Shown: positions 1 to 7,876 of the stretch, in pieces
Layout of the letters: each line of letters begins with the position of its first letter
How positions within the stretch are numbered: position 1 is the stretch's first letter
Source: an uncultured Chitinophagaceae bacterium
Lineage (GTDB): Bacteria; Bacteroidota; Bacteroidia; Chitinophagales; Chitinophagaceae
NCBI GenBank assembly: GCA_946885335.1
Contig: CAMPGG010000085.1
Location: 1 to 11,803 of the forward strand
Direction: 5' to 3'
Length of the DNA stretch: 11,803 nt
Translations under genes and position numbers: made by a program
Notes under the pieces: generated by a model
What the model was told of the DNA's origin: nothing
Seen by the model: the letters and a program-made list of their open reading frames with translations, nothing else
Database searches by the model: none

Positions 1-11
1 GGTGGATTTTT

Positions 12-19
12 TATTTTTG
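12..19 (+). promoter_or_regulatory. Putative -7 promoter box of the M20 amidohydrolase gene
   Basis: TATTTTTG is a perfect match to the Bacteroidota -7 consensus TAnnTTTG. It ends 38 bases before the ATG at 58, a distance similar to those of the boxes before sucD and the BcrA-type ATPase gene. The matching -33 element would lie left of the window edge, so only half of the promoter can be judged. Confidence 0.45.
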
Positions 20-57
20 ATGACTCCCATATAATTTAACCGAGAGTTTCCCCATGT

Positions 58-1251
58 ATGCTTAAAGAAAAAATCAAATCATTAGCTCAAAAATATGCAC
101 CTGATTTTATTGCGATAAGACACCACCTGCATGCAAACCCTGAATTGAGTTACCAGGAATTTGAAACATCCAAATTCGTACAGGAAAAACTAAAATCATT
201 TGGTATTCCCTTTACTGTGAAGGCAACCACAGGAGTTGTTGGATTAATTGAAGGGAAAAACCCCGCGAAAAGAATTATTGCATTGAGGGCAGATATGGAT
301 GCATTACCCATACAGGAACAGAATGATGTTCCATACAAATCTTTAAACCCGGGGATAATGCATGCCTGCGGACATGATGTTCATACCACCTGCCTGTTAG
401 GTGCCGCAAAAATTTTAAATGAAACAAAAGATAATTGGGAAGGAACGATCAAACTCATTTTTCAACCCGGCGAAGAAAAAAATCCGGGTGGTGCCAGCCT
501 GATGATCCGGGATGGTGTCCTGGAAAATCCTGCACCTGCAGCTATTTTTGGTTTACATGTAAATCCACAACTGGAAACAGGTAAACTTAGTTTTAGGGGA
601 GGAAAAGTAATGGCCAGCGCAGATGAAATTTACATAACCATTTCAGGAAATGGAGGTCATGCTGCTGCACCGCACACAACGGTTGATCCTATTTTAATCG
701 CTTCTCATTTGGTGGTTGCATTGCAACAGGTCATTAGTCGAAACCGGGATCCGTTCTCTCCATCTGTTTTATCAATCACCTCTTTTCATGGCGGTTTTAC
801 AACCAATGTTATTCCGGGTGAAGTGAAATTAATGGGAACCTTCCGGGCTATGGATGAAGCATGGCGGTTCAAGGCACATGAGTTAATTAAAAAAATATCA
901 ACTGAGATAGTTACAGGCATGGGAGCCAAATTGGATATTCATATTGATGTTGGCTATCCCGCGGTTATTAATAATGAGAGATTATCCCAACAGGCAAGGT
1001 TAAGCGCAGAAGAATTTCTTTCTCCTGCACTTGTAGAAGAAACTGAAATGAGGATGGGCGCGGAGGATTTTGGCTATTACTGTCAGCAAATTCCGGGATG
1101 TTTTTATCGATTGGGCACAGGTAATAAAGCGAAAGGAATAACTTCAGGTGTGCATACGCCCCTTTTTAATATTGATGAAAATGCCATTGAGATTGGCATG
1201 GGGATCATGGCCTGGCTGGGTGCCACCTCTTCAACCGAAAACCTTTTATAA
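58..1251 (+). CDS. M20D family metallo-amidohydrolase (N-acyl-amino acid / hippurate hydrolase-like)
   Basis: This 397-residue protein is probably a cytoplasmic zinc or manganese hydrolase that removes acyl groups from N-acyl amino acids or related amides. It has no signal peptide. The M20D metal-site pattern is complete: HACGHD at 102-107 gives Cys104 and His106, QPGEE at 136-140 gives the catalytic and metal-binding glutamates, GLH gives His167, and GVHTPLF gives His366. RADMDALP at 77-84 and MGAEDFGYY near 333-341 are also family hallmarks. A dimerisation (lid) domain spans about residues 185-295, and the length is normal for the family. The start at 58 has no Shine-Dalgarno site but sits 38 bases after a perfect -7 box. 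The exact substrate cannot be read from sequence; hippurate, N-acetyl amino acids and indole-acetyl-amino acid conjugates are all handled by relatives. The gene converges on the S41 peptidase gene. Confidence 0.9.
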   Translation: MLKEKIKSLAQKYAPDFIAIRHHLHANPELSYQEFETSKFVQEKLKSFGIPFTVKATTGVVGLIEGKNPAKRIIALRADMDALPIQEQNDVPYKSLNPGIMHACGHDVHTTCLLGAAKILNETKDNWEGTIKLIFQPGEEKNPGGASLMIRDGVLENPAPAAIFGLHVNPQLETGKLSFRGGKVMASADEIYITISGNGGHAAAPHTTVDPILIASHLVVALQQVISRNRDPFSPSVLSITSFHGGFTTNVIPGEVKLMGTFRAMDEAWRFKAHELIKKISTEIVTGMGAKLDIHIDVGYPAVINNERLSQQARLSAEEFLSPALVEETEMRMGAEDFGYYCQQIPGCFYRLGTGNKAKGITSGVHTPLFNIDENAIEIGMGIMAWLGATSSTENLL

Positions 1252-1278
1252 ACGCACATTTAATAAAATAATTTGCAT

Positions 1279-1309
1279 AAAAAAAGTTCCGGCAATGACC
1301 GGAACTTTT
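1279..1309. terminator. Bidirectional intrinsic terminator between convergent genes
   Basis: A perfect 11-bp stem (1282-1292 with 1299-1309, core AGTTCCGG/CCGGAACT) closes a 6-base loop. Read on the minus strand it is followed by seven Ts, which makes a strong terminator for the S41 peptidase gene. Read on the plus strand the T tract is only the four Ts of the stem followed by AT-rich sequence, so it is weaker there for the amidohydrolase gene. It starts about 30 bases after the amidohydrolase stop and lies 23 bases beyond the end of the peptidase gene. Confidence 0.85.
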
Positions 1310-1331
1310 AATTTATATATTGATTGATTGA

Positions 1332-2690
1332 TTAAAATGGTCTTTTATCAACCATTCCTTTAAATGTATGTTTATCCAAAGTAATGTTTGCATTGATCAC
1401 CACTGGGTCAGCTTCAAATCTTTCTGTTCTTGGTTCCATGTTAGCACGGAAACCACCGGTTCCAATATATTTCAATACACTGGCCAATGAAGTCTCGGTA
1501 ATATCTCCCCAATCCTTATCAATACCATCTGCCACCTGTTTATTCAATTCAAATCCATCAAAATAATTTCCTTGTCCTGATTTATTGGTTGAACGGAAGG
1601 ATACCGGGAAAATATACCAATCGCCTACCGGAATCGGGAAATAACCAACCGGCTTACCATAAGTTCTTGATGGTCCCACCAGGATCACTTCCATATAAGG
1701 TTTCAGGTTATTGATCAATAATTCGCTGGCTGATGCGGAGCTGCTGCTAACGATAATGAACACCCGCGGTAAATTCAAAGAACCTATTTTATTTATTTTG
1801 GTCGAAGAATTCCACTGCGAATAAATAGAATTGAATGCCTGCGTCATTAAGGTTTGCCCGTTTGCCGCTGTAGGTGCCAGGTAATTGGCCAGTTTATCAT
1901 GTACGGAAACATAACCACCACCGTTATAACGAAGGTCAATAATTACATCATCCACATTTTGCTGGGAGAACTTACTGAATGTCTGGCTAAAGCGATTATA
2001 GATCTCCGTTGTATCGCCTAAGAAAGAATTGAAAACCATGTAACCGGCCTTTTTACCGGCAACGGTATAAACGGTATCTAAAAAAACCGGGTGTTCCTGG
2101 TAACTATCTGCAACCAAATTAACATCTACCGTATTTCCATCAGGTTTTAAAAAACTTAAATTAACTGATGTACTGCCATAAATAGCATTTACTATAAAAT
2201 TGATATTTGCCTCGGACGTACTCATATTGGTACTACCATTGATCTTGGTAATGCGCCATCCTCTTTTAATGCCGGCTTTACCTGCAGGGGATGCTATTTC
2301 AGCAAACCGTACACGCAAATCACCTTCTTCTCTAAAAAAAATGTTTAATCCAAAATCTTTACTGATACCCGAGCTGGCATTATCCCATTCAGATTTTTTA
2401 ACGGCAAAGCTCCACCTGTCAACCGGACCGGTAAAACCAGGTTCAATACTAAATGCACGAATAGCTTCCATGATCTTATTTGGGTCACTATAACTCTGCG
2501 CATTAAAATTGGCAGGGATCTGTGTATTCCAGAGGTAAATATCCCTGGTATATAATAATACAGAATCTTTGATCTTATCAACCGTTGGGGTTGGTGGTGG
2601 TGGAGTCGGATTTGAATTTACATTTTCCTTTTTACAGGATGCCATAAAAAACAAAACTCCGGTGGTGGCGAGGATTAATTTTATTTTCAT
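1332..2690 (-). CDS. S41 family C-terminal processing-type peptidase, lipoprotein
   Basis: This 452-residue protein is a predicted envelope-anchored serine protease. The N-terminus is a type II signal peptide with lipobox MASC, placing the lipidated cysteine at residue 19. A proline- and threonine-rich linker (about 28-36) follows. A helical N-terminal region leads into a PDZ-like domain (about 105-195, with SPAGKAGIKRGWRI at 134-147). The peptidase core carries DLRYNGGG at 252-259, the nucleophile motif SASASE at 318-323 (Ser320 by analogy with CtpA) and TYGK at 343-346 (Lys346). The 26-residue Ser-Lys spacing is what the Ser/Lys dyad family shows. The tail motif DWGDITETSLASVLKYI is usual in the Bacteroidota branch. 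The ATG at 2690 is fixed by the signal peptide. It is a single-gene unit ending in the hairpin at 1279-1309. The natural substrate is unknown. Confidence 0.9.
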   Translation of the reverse strand: MKIKLILATTGVLFFMASCKKENVNSNPTPPPPTPTVDKIKDSVLLYTRDIYLWNTQIPANFNAQSYSDPNKIMEAIRAFSIEPGFTGPVDRWSFAVKKSEWDNASSGISKDFGLNIFFREEGDLRVRFAEIASPAGKAGIKRGWRITKINGSTNMSTSEANINFIVNAIYGSTSVNLSFLKPDGNTVDVNLVADSYQEHPVFLDTVYTVAGKKAGYMVFNSFLGDTTEIYNRFSQTFSKFSQQNVDDVIIDLRYNGGGYVSVHDKLANYLAPTAANGQTLMTQAFNSIYSQWNSSTKINKIGSLNLPRVFIIVSSSSASASELLINNLKPYMEVILVGPSRTYGKPVGYFPIPVGDWYIFPVSFRSTNKSGQGNYFDGFELNKQVADGIDKDWGDITETSLASVLKYIGTGGFRANMEPRTERFEADPVVINANITLDKHTFKGMVDKRPF

Positions 2691-2785
2691 TTTAATGGAT
2701 GTGTGATTTTTCTAAAATTAAGGTTTATGACGGTTCATGACGCACAAATCAGGTTAAGAAATGCAAGGAAACAATGTTTTAACAA

Positions 2786-2801
2786 TTAATAAATTTATTA
2801 A
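2786..2801. repeat. AT-only perfect palindrome in the intergenic gap
   Basis: TTAATAAATTTATTAA is a 16-base perfect palindrome, followed on the plus strand by a run of As. It lies in the 136-base gap (2691-2826) between the ABC permease gene end and the S41 peptidase start, both on the minus strand. On the minus strand the T tract comes before the palindrome, not after it, so it is not a standard terminator. It could be an AT-rich regulator site or chance in AT-rich DNA. Confidence 0.3.
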
Positions 2802-2826
2802 AAAAATGGAAGATTTAAAAACGCAA

Positions 2827-3597
2827 TTATCCCTTCTCCTTCCTGAACTTCATATCAAAGAAGCCTATCAAAGTAAAAACAAGGAAATAACCCAGAGAGT
2901 TAAGCTCATGATTTATTAATAATTTATCAGGCTTTACCATGATAGCATCCAAGGTTAAAATGGGAAATGCATATGGATCTTTATCAATATGTTTCCATTG
3001 CATGATAATCAAAGTCGTGATCAATAAACCTAATCCAATGCCAATTGGTGTTATAAAATTCCTGAACCTCATACCTAACCAAAACTGAATGGCACTGATA
3101 CCCAGGACTGAAATGTATGTTTTGAACACCATTTTCAATAAAGAACCTATATCAATGGCATTATCAAAAAAAGGAAATGTATTATTTACCAGGTTTACCG
3201 TTAACGCCGACAGAATCATAAATAGGGTAAAAAGCGTAAAGCAAAAAAGGATCATCAGGTGAATGGTCAAAAACTTTGAAAAGAAAATAGAACCAAATGA
3301 TTGTGGTGAAGCAAATACCTGTTTCCAGGTGTTGTTTTTATATTCTATTTGCGGGATCAAACTGCAAACAAGTATGATAAACATGGGTAATAAAAATGCA
3401 GATAAAGATTGCCATCCCCTTAAAAAATGAAAGTGCCATGGATTGCCCTTTAGCATAGGGATAAAAACTTCCGGCTTAAAATAATACATCATAAAAAAAA
3501 TAGCCGGGATAAATAATGCTCCTAAAACACTTAGCCAAAATGCGGCGCTTCGTTTGGTCTTTAAAAGTTCTGCCCTGGTACTGGTAATAAAATTCAT
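2827..3597 (-). CDS. ABC-2 type permease subunit, BcrB/LanE-like
   Basis: This 256-residue membrane protein is the likely transmembrane half of an exporter, paired with the ATPase encoded just upstream. It has about six hydrophobic segments, near residues 18-41, 66-86, 108-135, 155-175, 181-201 and 232-250. The loop EYKNNTWKQVFASP after segment two fits the ABC-2 family pattern, in which a conserved Glu, Lys and Pro precede the coupling region. The ATG overlaps the stop of the ATPase gene by 4 bases (ATGA), which implies translational coupling. Size and layout match lantibiotic or bacitracin self-protection permeases, but many Bacteroidota copies have no known substrate. No two-component regulator or peptide gene is adjacent, so a resistance role is only an inference. 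Confidence 0.82.
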   Translation of the reverse strand: MNFITSTRAELLKTKRSAAFWLSVLGALFIPAIFFMMYYFKPEVFIPMLKGNPWHFHFLRGWQSLSAFLLPMFIILVCSLIPQIEYKNNTWKQVFASPQSFGSIFFSKFLTIHLMILFCFTLFTLFMILSALTVNLVNNTFPFFDNAIDIGSLLKMVFKTYISVLGISAIQFWLGMRFRNFITPIGIGLGLLITTLIIMQWKHIDKDPYAFPILTLDAIMVKPDKLLINHELNSLGYFLVFTLIGFFDMKFRKEKG

Positions 3598-4511
3598 ATG
3601 TTATTAGCTGTTATGTCCATAAATAGTTGTTCCAGATCGCTGTGCCGGTTATGCAAAGAGTACACGTCAATGCCTTGTTCCACCAGCATTTTATTAATAC
3701 TTGCATTCATGATATTATCCTGGTAAGGCAGTACAACCAAATTGGCATTTTGCCTTACATCAAACCTGGTTTTTAAAATATCCATCGTTTTAACCGGGTC
3801 ATTCGTTTCAATCTCCAGCAAGGTTTGGCTTTTCTTCAATAATTGTAATTCTGATAATATGCCCTGGAAAAGAATTTTTCCCTGGTGAATGATACCAACA
3901 TGCGTAGTCATCTTTTCCACCTCTGCCAGCAAATGACTACTGACAACAATGGTGGTTCCATTTTCCCTGTTCAATTTTTTTAATAGTTCCCTGGTTTCAA
4001 CAATACCATTAGGATCAAGTCCGTTGGTTGGTTCATCCAGTATCAGCAATGGAGGCTGATGCAATAAAGCAATGGCAATGGATAAACGCTGTTTCATTCC
4101 CAGCGAAAATTGTTTTGCTTTCTTTCCACCGGTTTTATGCAGATCTACCAGTTGTAAAACTTCTTCAATTCTTTTTTTATCACACCCATATATCCGCCTG
4201 TATATCTCCAGGTTTTCTTTGGCCGTAAGATGCTGGTAAAGGGAAGGCTGTTCTATGAGCGATCCAATTTTTTTTAGAATTTCAATACGGTGATGCGTAA
4301 AATCTTTTCCAAATAATTCAATACGGCCTTGCTGGTTGCGAAGTAATCCTAGCAATAATTTTAGCGTGGTGGTTTTGCCTGCACCATTTGGCCCTAAAAA
4401 ACCATAAATACTACCGGTTGGCACCGACAGGTTTACGTTATTTAATGTCGGAATTCCTTTTTTAAAAGAAAAATTTAAACCATTGGTTTCAATGATATTT
4501 CCATTACTCAT
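3594..4511 (-). CDS. ABC transporter ATP-binding protein, BcrA/LanF-like
   Basis: This 305-residue ATPase is expected to drive the permease encoded after it at the cytoplasmic face of the inner membrane. All nucleotide-binding motifs are present: Walker A GPNGAGKT at 40-47, Q-loop SLIEQPSLY with Gln88, signature FSLGMKQRL at 135-143, Walker B LLILDEP with Asp159 and Glu160, D-loop NGLDP, and H-loop His193. The Q-loop wording and the FSLGM signature in place of LSGGQ are typical of the bacitracin/lantibiotic (BcrA) subfamily. Residues 210-305 form the C-terminal extension seen in this group. The gene is first in a two-gene operon, shares 4 bases with the permease gene, and is divergent from maeB. 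A perfect -7 box lies 29 bases upstream of the ATG. Confidence 0.9.
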   Translation of the reverse strand: MSNGNIIETNGLNFSFKKGIPTLNNVNLSVPTGSIYGFLGPNGAGKTTTLKLLLGLLRNQQGRIELFGKDFTHHRIEILKKIGSLIEQPSLYQHLTAKENLEIYRRIYGCDKKRIEEVLQLVDLHKTGGKKAKQFSLGMKQRLSIAIALLHQPPLLILDEPTNGLDPNGIVETRELLKKLNRENGTTIVVSSHLLAEVEKMTTHVGIIHQGKILFQGILSELQLLKKSQTLLEIETNDPVKTMDILKTRFDVRQNANLVVLPYQDNIMNASINKMLVEQGIDVYSLHNRHSDLEQLFMDITANNI

Positions 4512-4539
4512 GAAGCAGTTGTTGTTTTTTTAAGATTTT

Positions 4540-4547
4540 CAAATATA
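4540..4547 (-). promoter_or_regulatory. Putative -7 promoter box of the ABC exporter operon
   Basis: Read on the minus strand this is TATATTTG, a perfect match to TAnnTTTG, with a predicted leader of roughly 20-25 bases before the ATG at 4511. The -33 position (about 4567-4571) reads CTTCA, only a poor match to TTTG. A run of TTG repeats lies between the two positions. Confidence 0.45.
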
Positions 4548-4674
4548 ACAACAACAAACTTACCGGTGAAGGGTGTCTTTATTTTGTAAATTGCACGCCA
4601 AATGAAACATGGCGGTGGATGAAAAACGCTTTAAATCAATCCAAATCCATGGTTATTAAAATCAAATCCAAAAC

Positions 4675-7017
4675 ATGGCAAAAGAACTCAGGAAGCAACA
4701 GGCATTAGAATATCACTCCAAAGGAAGGCCCGGAAAAATTGAAGTAATTCCAACCAAAGAAGCAAAAACCCAAAGAGACCTTTCCCTCGCATACTCACCC
4801 GGTGTAGCAGAACCTTGTAAAGAAATCGCGGAAAATATTGAAGATGTTTATAAATATACGGCAAAGGGTAACCTGGTAGCAGTTATTTCAAATGGTACGG
4901 CGGTTTTAGGATTAGGCGATATAGGACCCGAAGCCAGTAAGCCGGTTATGGAAGGTAAGGGAGTTCTCTTCAAAATATTTGCGGATATTGATGTATTCGA
5001 TATCGAAATAAATGAAAAGGACCCGGAGAAATTCGTGCAAATCGTAAAAGCATTGGAACCTACTTTCGGAGGTATAAACCTGGAAGATATTAAGGCACCT
5101 GAATGTTTTTACATTGAGAAAAAGCTGAAAGAAGAAATGAATATCCCCGTGATGCATGATGACCAGCACGGAACGGCTATCATTAGTGCAGCGGCTTTAT
5201 TAAATGCATTAGAAGTTCAAAAAAAGAAAATAGAAAAAGTTCGCGTTGTGGTAAATGGTGCCGGCGCTGCAGCTATGGCTTGTATTCAACTATACGAAGC
5301 ATTAGGTGTGAAGCATGAAAACTTTCTTGTTTTTGACCGCAAAGGGGTGTTACACAAAGACAGGACCGACCTGGAAAATTTCAAATTGAAATTCGCTAAT
5401 GCCAAACACGAACTTTCTTTGGAAGATGCGATGAAAGACGCGGATGTTTTCATTGGCTTAAGTGTTGGCAATGTAATTACACCGCAAATGGTTAAGAGCA
5501 TGGCTAAAAACCCGATTGTTTTTGCCATGGCAAACCCGGATCCTGAAATTACTTATGAAGCAGCCACAGCCGCACGAAAAGATGTGATCATGGCCACAGG
5601 CAGAAGTGATTACCCCAACCAGGTAAACAATGTATTGGGATTCCCTTACATTTTCCGCGGTGCATTGGATGTGCGGGCCAGGCAGATAAATGAAGAAATG
5701 AAACTGGCAGCTGTAAAAGCCCTGGCAGCATTAGCCAAATCCCCTGTGCCTGATATTGTAAACATGGCTTATAATGAAAGTAATATCTTATTTGGCCCCA
5801 ATTATATTATCCCTAAACCGGTTGATCCGCGTTTATTAGAGACAGTGGCACCAGCGGTGGCAAAAGCAGCTATGGACAGTGGCGTTGCCAAATTTCCTAT
5901 TCTTGACTGGGAAGCATATAGGAACGATTTGAATAAAAGACTGGGACTTGATAACCAGATGTTGCGCATTTTGGGAAATAAAGCCCGTCGCGATCCAAGA
6001 AGAATTGTTTTTGCCGATGCGGATAATGCTAAAATTTTAAAGGCCGCTACTATTGTTTACGATGAAGGAATCGGCTATCCTATATTGTTAGGTGATGAAG
6101 CCAACATTAAAAAATTAGCGGCAGCCAATGGATTGGACATAGATCATATACCCATCATTGACCAGCGTAGCGATGAAATGGAAGAAAAGAGAAATTACTA
6201 TGGTGACTTATTATTTAAAAAACGTCAACGTAAAGGGTTGAACGCTTATGAATCCAAAAAGGTTATGCGTGATCGTAATTATTTTGGTTGCATGATGGTG
6301 GAAACCGGCGATGCGGATGCAATGATCTCTGGTTTATCCAAAAACTACCCCGATACCATCCGGCCTGCATTACAAACAATTGGTACGGAGGATGGCGTTA
6401 AGAATATTGCCGGCATGTACATGATGCTTACCAAAAAAGGACCATTATTCCTGGCCGATACAACGGTTAGTTTTAATCCGACTGCAGAAGAATTAGCTGA
6501 TATAACCATTATGGCTGCAAGAGAAGTGAGTTTATTTAATATTGTACCACGCATTGCCATGTTAAGCTATTCTAATTTTGGCAGCAGCAATTCACCGGAA
6601 GCCCGCCTGGTTGCGGAAGCCCGAAAGATCGTTAAACAGAAAATGCCTTCGCTGATCGTAGATGGTGAAATGCAGGCAAGCCTGGCATTTAACCAGGAAA
6701 TCCTGAAAGAAAATTATCCATTTTCCGAATTGGTGGGACAAGATGTAAACACGTTGATTTTCCCCAATCTTGCCTCTGGTAATGTTACATATAACCTGTT
6801 GAAGGAATTAGGTACCGGGGATGCTGTAGGTCCGATATTAATGGGTTTGAAAAAGCCAGTACACGTACTGCAATTAGGAAGTTCTGTGCGTAGTATCATC
6901 AATATGGCCATCATTGCGGTAGTTGATGCACAACAAAAATGCCAAACGAGTTCGCAGGAAATTGTAAAAAAATCCCGCTGGTGGAAAAGATCCAGCAAAA
7001 AAAACAATGAAATTTAA
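4675..7017 (+). CDS. maeB: Malic enzyme with phosphotransacetylase-like C-terminal domain (MaeB type)
   Basis: This 780-residue cytoplasmic enzyme oxidatively decarboxylates malate to pyruvate and CO2, giving reduced cofactor, usually NADPH in this family. The malic enzyme half (about 1-430) shows [11 protein letters not shown] (Tyr40), VMEGKG with Lys95 as the likely general base, the metal ligands Glu137, Asp138 and Asp163 (in [11 protein letters not shown] and HDDQHGT), and a nucleotide-binding GAGAAA at 195-200. ANPDPEI and [14 protein letters not shown] are further hallmarks. The second half (about 440-760) is a phosphotransacetylase-like domain with [16 protein letters not shown] and VDGEMQ; in E. 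coli MaeB the equivalent domain has no transferase activity and mediates acetyl-CoA control. The last 20 residues are unusually basic with two tryptophans. The length matches the family. The start has no Shine-Dalgarno site, and an upstream in-frame ATG at 4609 is cut off by a stop. Confidence 0.95.
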   Translation: MAKELRKQQALEYHSKGRPGKIEVIPTKEAKTQRDLSLAYSPGVAEPCKEIAENIEDVYKYTAKGNLVAVISNGTAVLGLGDIGPEASKPVMEGKGVLFKIFADIDVFDIEINEKDPEKFVQIVKALEPTFGGINLEDIKAPECFYIEKKLKEEMNIPVMHDDQHGTAIISAAALLNALEVQKKKIEKVRVVVNGAGAAAMACIQLYEALGVKHENFLVFDRKGVLHKDRTDLENFKLKFANAKHELSLEDAMKDADVFIGLSVGNVITPQMVKSMAKNPIVFAMANPDPEITYEAATAARKDVIMATGRSDYPNQVNNVLGFPYIFRGALDVRARQINEEMKLAAVKALAALAKSPVPDIVNMAYNESNILFGPNYIIPKPVDPRLLETVAPAVAKAAMDSGVAKFPILDWEAYRNDLNKRLGLDNQMLRILGNKARRDPRRIVFADADNAKILKAATIVYDEGIGYPILLGDEANIKKLAAANGLDIDHIPIIDQRSDEMEEKRNYYGDLLFKKRQRKGLNAYESKKVMRDRNYFGCMMVETGDADAMISGLSKNYPDTIRPALQTIGTEDGVKNIAGMYMMLTKKGPLFLADTTVSFNPTAEELADITIMAAREVSLFNIVPRIAMLSYSNFGSSNSPEARLVAEARKIVKQKMPSLIVDGEMQASLAFNQEILKENYPFSELVGQDVNTLIFPNLASGNVTYNLLKELGTGDAVGPILMGLKKPVHVLQLGSSVRSIINMAIIAVVDAQQKCQTSSQEIVKKSRWWKRSSKKNNEI

Positions 7018-7066
7018 CCTGTAAGCATAGAGAGGAACAATTTTTTCATATACCAGACCTTGAGCA

Positions 7067-7082
7067 TGCCTTTGTATCTTTA
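7067..7082 (+). promoter_or_regulatory. Candidate -7 boxes upstream of mlaE
   Basis: Two adjacent one-mismatch versions of TAnnTTTG occur here: TGCCTTTG (7067-7074) and TATCTTTA (7075-7082). The second ends 32 bases before the mlaE ATG. A run of Ts at 7041-7046 is the only candidate -33 element, fitting the first box better. No terminator hairpin separates maeB from mlaE, so read-through from maeB remains possible. Confidence 0.3.
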
Positions 7083-7114
7083 ATTTAAATTAATATCCCA
7101 GGGGATTTTTCAAT

Positions 7115-7852
7115 ATGAAGTTCATATCGGATTTTGGCCGTTACATACTTATGCTCAAAGACATGTTTTCCAGGCCGGAAAATTTTAAGATGTATTGGAA
7201 AGAATTCATGCATCAGTGTTCCGATATCGGGATTGGGTCTTTAGGTATTGTAGCCATCATTTCAATTTTCATGGGTGCTGTTTCGGCTGTGCAAACGGCT
7301 TACCAGTTGGTGAGTCCATTGATTCCAAAATCAACCATTGCGCAAATTGTAAGGGATACCGTAATTCTCGAATTTGCCCCTACCCTTGTTTGTATTGTAT
7401 TAGCGGGTGTTGTAGGCAGTAAGATCGCCAGTGAATTGGGAAATATGCGGGTGAGTGAACAAATTGATGCCTTGGAAATTATGGGTATAAATACAAAAGC
7501 ATACCTGGTTGGACCAAAAATTTTAGCTTCACTCGTAGTAATTCCCATGCTGGTGGTTATTGCAGCAGTCTTGGGAATTTATGGTGGAAGACTGGCAGGT
7601 ACCGCTGCCAATATTTTGTCATCCACAACTTATGATAAAGGATTGCTGGAAGGATTTCTACCATACAATGCAGTATTTGCCATGGTGAAGGCTTATACAT
7701 TTGCTTTTATAATTGCCAGTGTATCTTCTTTTTTTGGATATTACGTTAAAGGAGGTTCTCTTGAAATTGGCAGATCAAGTACAAAGGCGGTAGTAGTTAG
7801 TTGTATATTGATCCTTTTTGCGGATTATATTCTTTCAGCTATGTTATTATAG
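7115..7852 (+). CDS. mlaE: MlaE-family lipid ABC transporter permease
   Basis: This 245-residue inner-membrane protein is the permease of an Mla-type system moving phospholipids or other lipids between inner and outer membranes. The segment SELGNMRVSEQIDALEIMG (about 106-124) is the MlaE family signature and contains the conserved ELG (107-109). Hydrophobic segments lie near 41-61, 85-103, 137-157, 185-208 and 223-243, preceded by an amphipathic N-terminal stretch. The length is normal for the family. This is one of the few starts here with a Shine-Dalgarno-like sequence, AGGGGA at 7100-7105, 9 bases before the ATG. mlaF begins 24 bases after the stop, so both are probably co-transcribed. In many Gram-negatives the next gene is the MCE protein MlaD; here it is not in the window. 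Confidence 0.92.
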   Translation: MKFISDFGRYILMLKDMFSRPENFKMYWKEFMHQCSDIGIGSLGIVAIISIFMGAVSAVQTAYQLVSPLIPKSTIAQIVRDTVILEFAPTLVCIVLAGVVGSKIASELGNMRVSEQIDALEIMGINTKAYLVGPKILASLVVIPMLVVIAAVLGIYGGRLAGTAANILSSTTYDKGLLEGFLPYNAVFAMVKAYTFAFIIASVSSFFGYYVKGGSLEIGRSSTKAVVVSCILILFADYILSAMLL

Positions 7853-7876
7853 CAACAAACCAGCTTATTATTCAGC

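Noticed and set aside
4579..4586. TTATTTTG as a maeB -7 promoter box
   Set aside because: It has one mismatch to TAnnTTTG, no matching -33 element, and would give a long leader of about 80 bases; too weak to list as a feature.
4609..4659. Short upstream reading frame (16 codons) before maeB
   Set aside because: It is in frame with maeB but stops before it, with no ribosome binding site or known leader-peptide character, so chance is enough.
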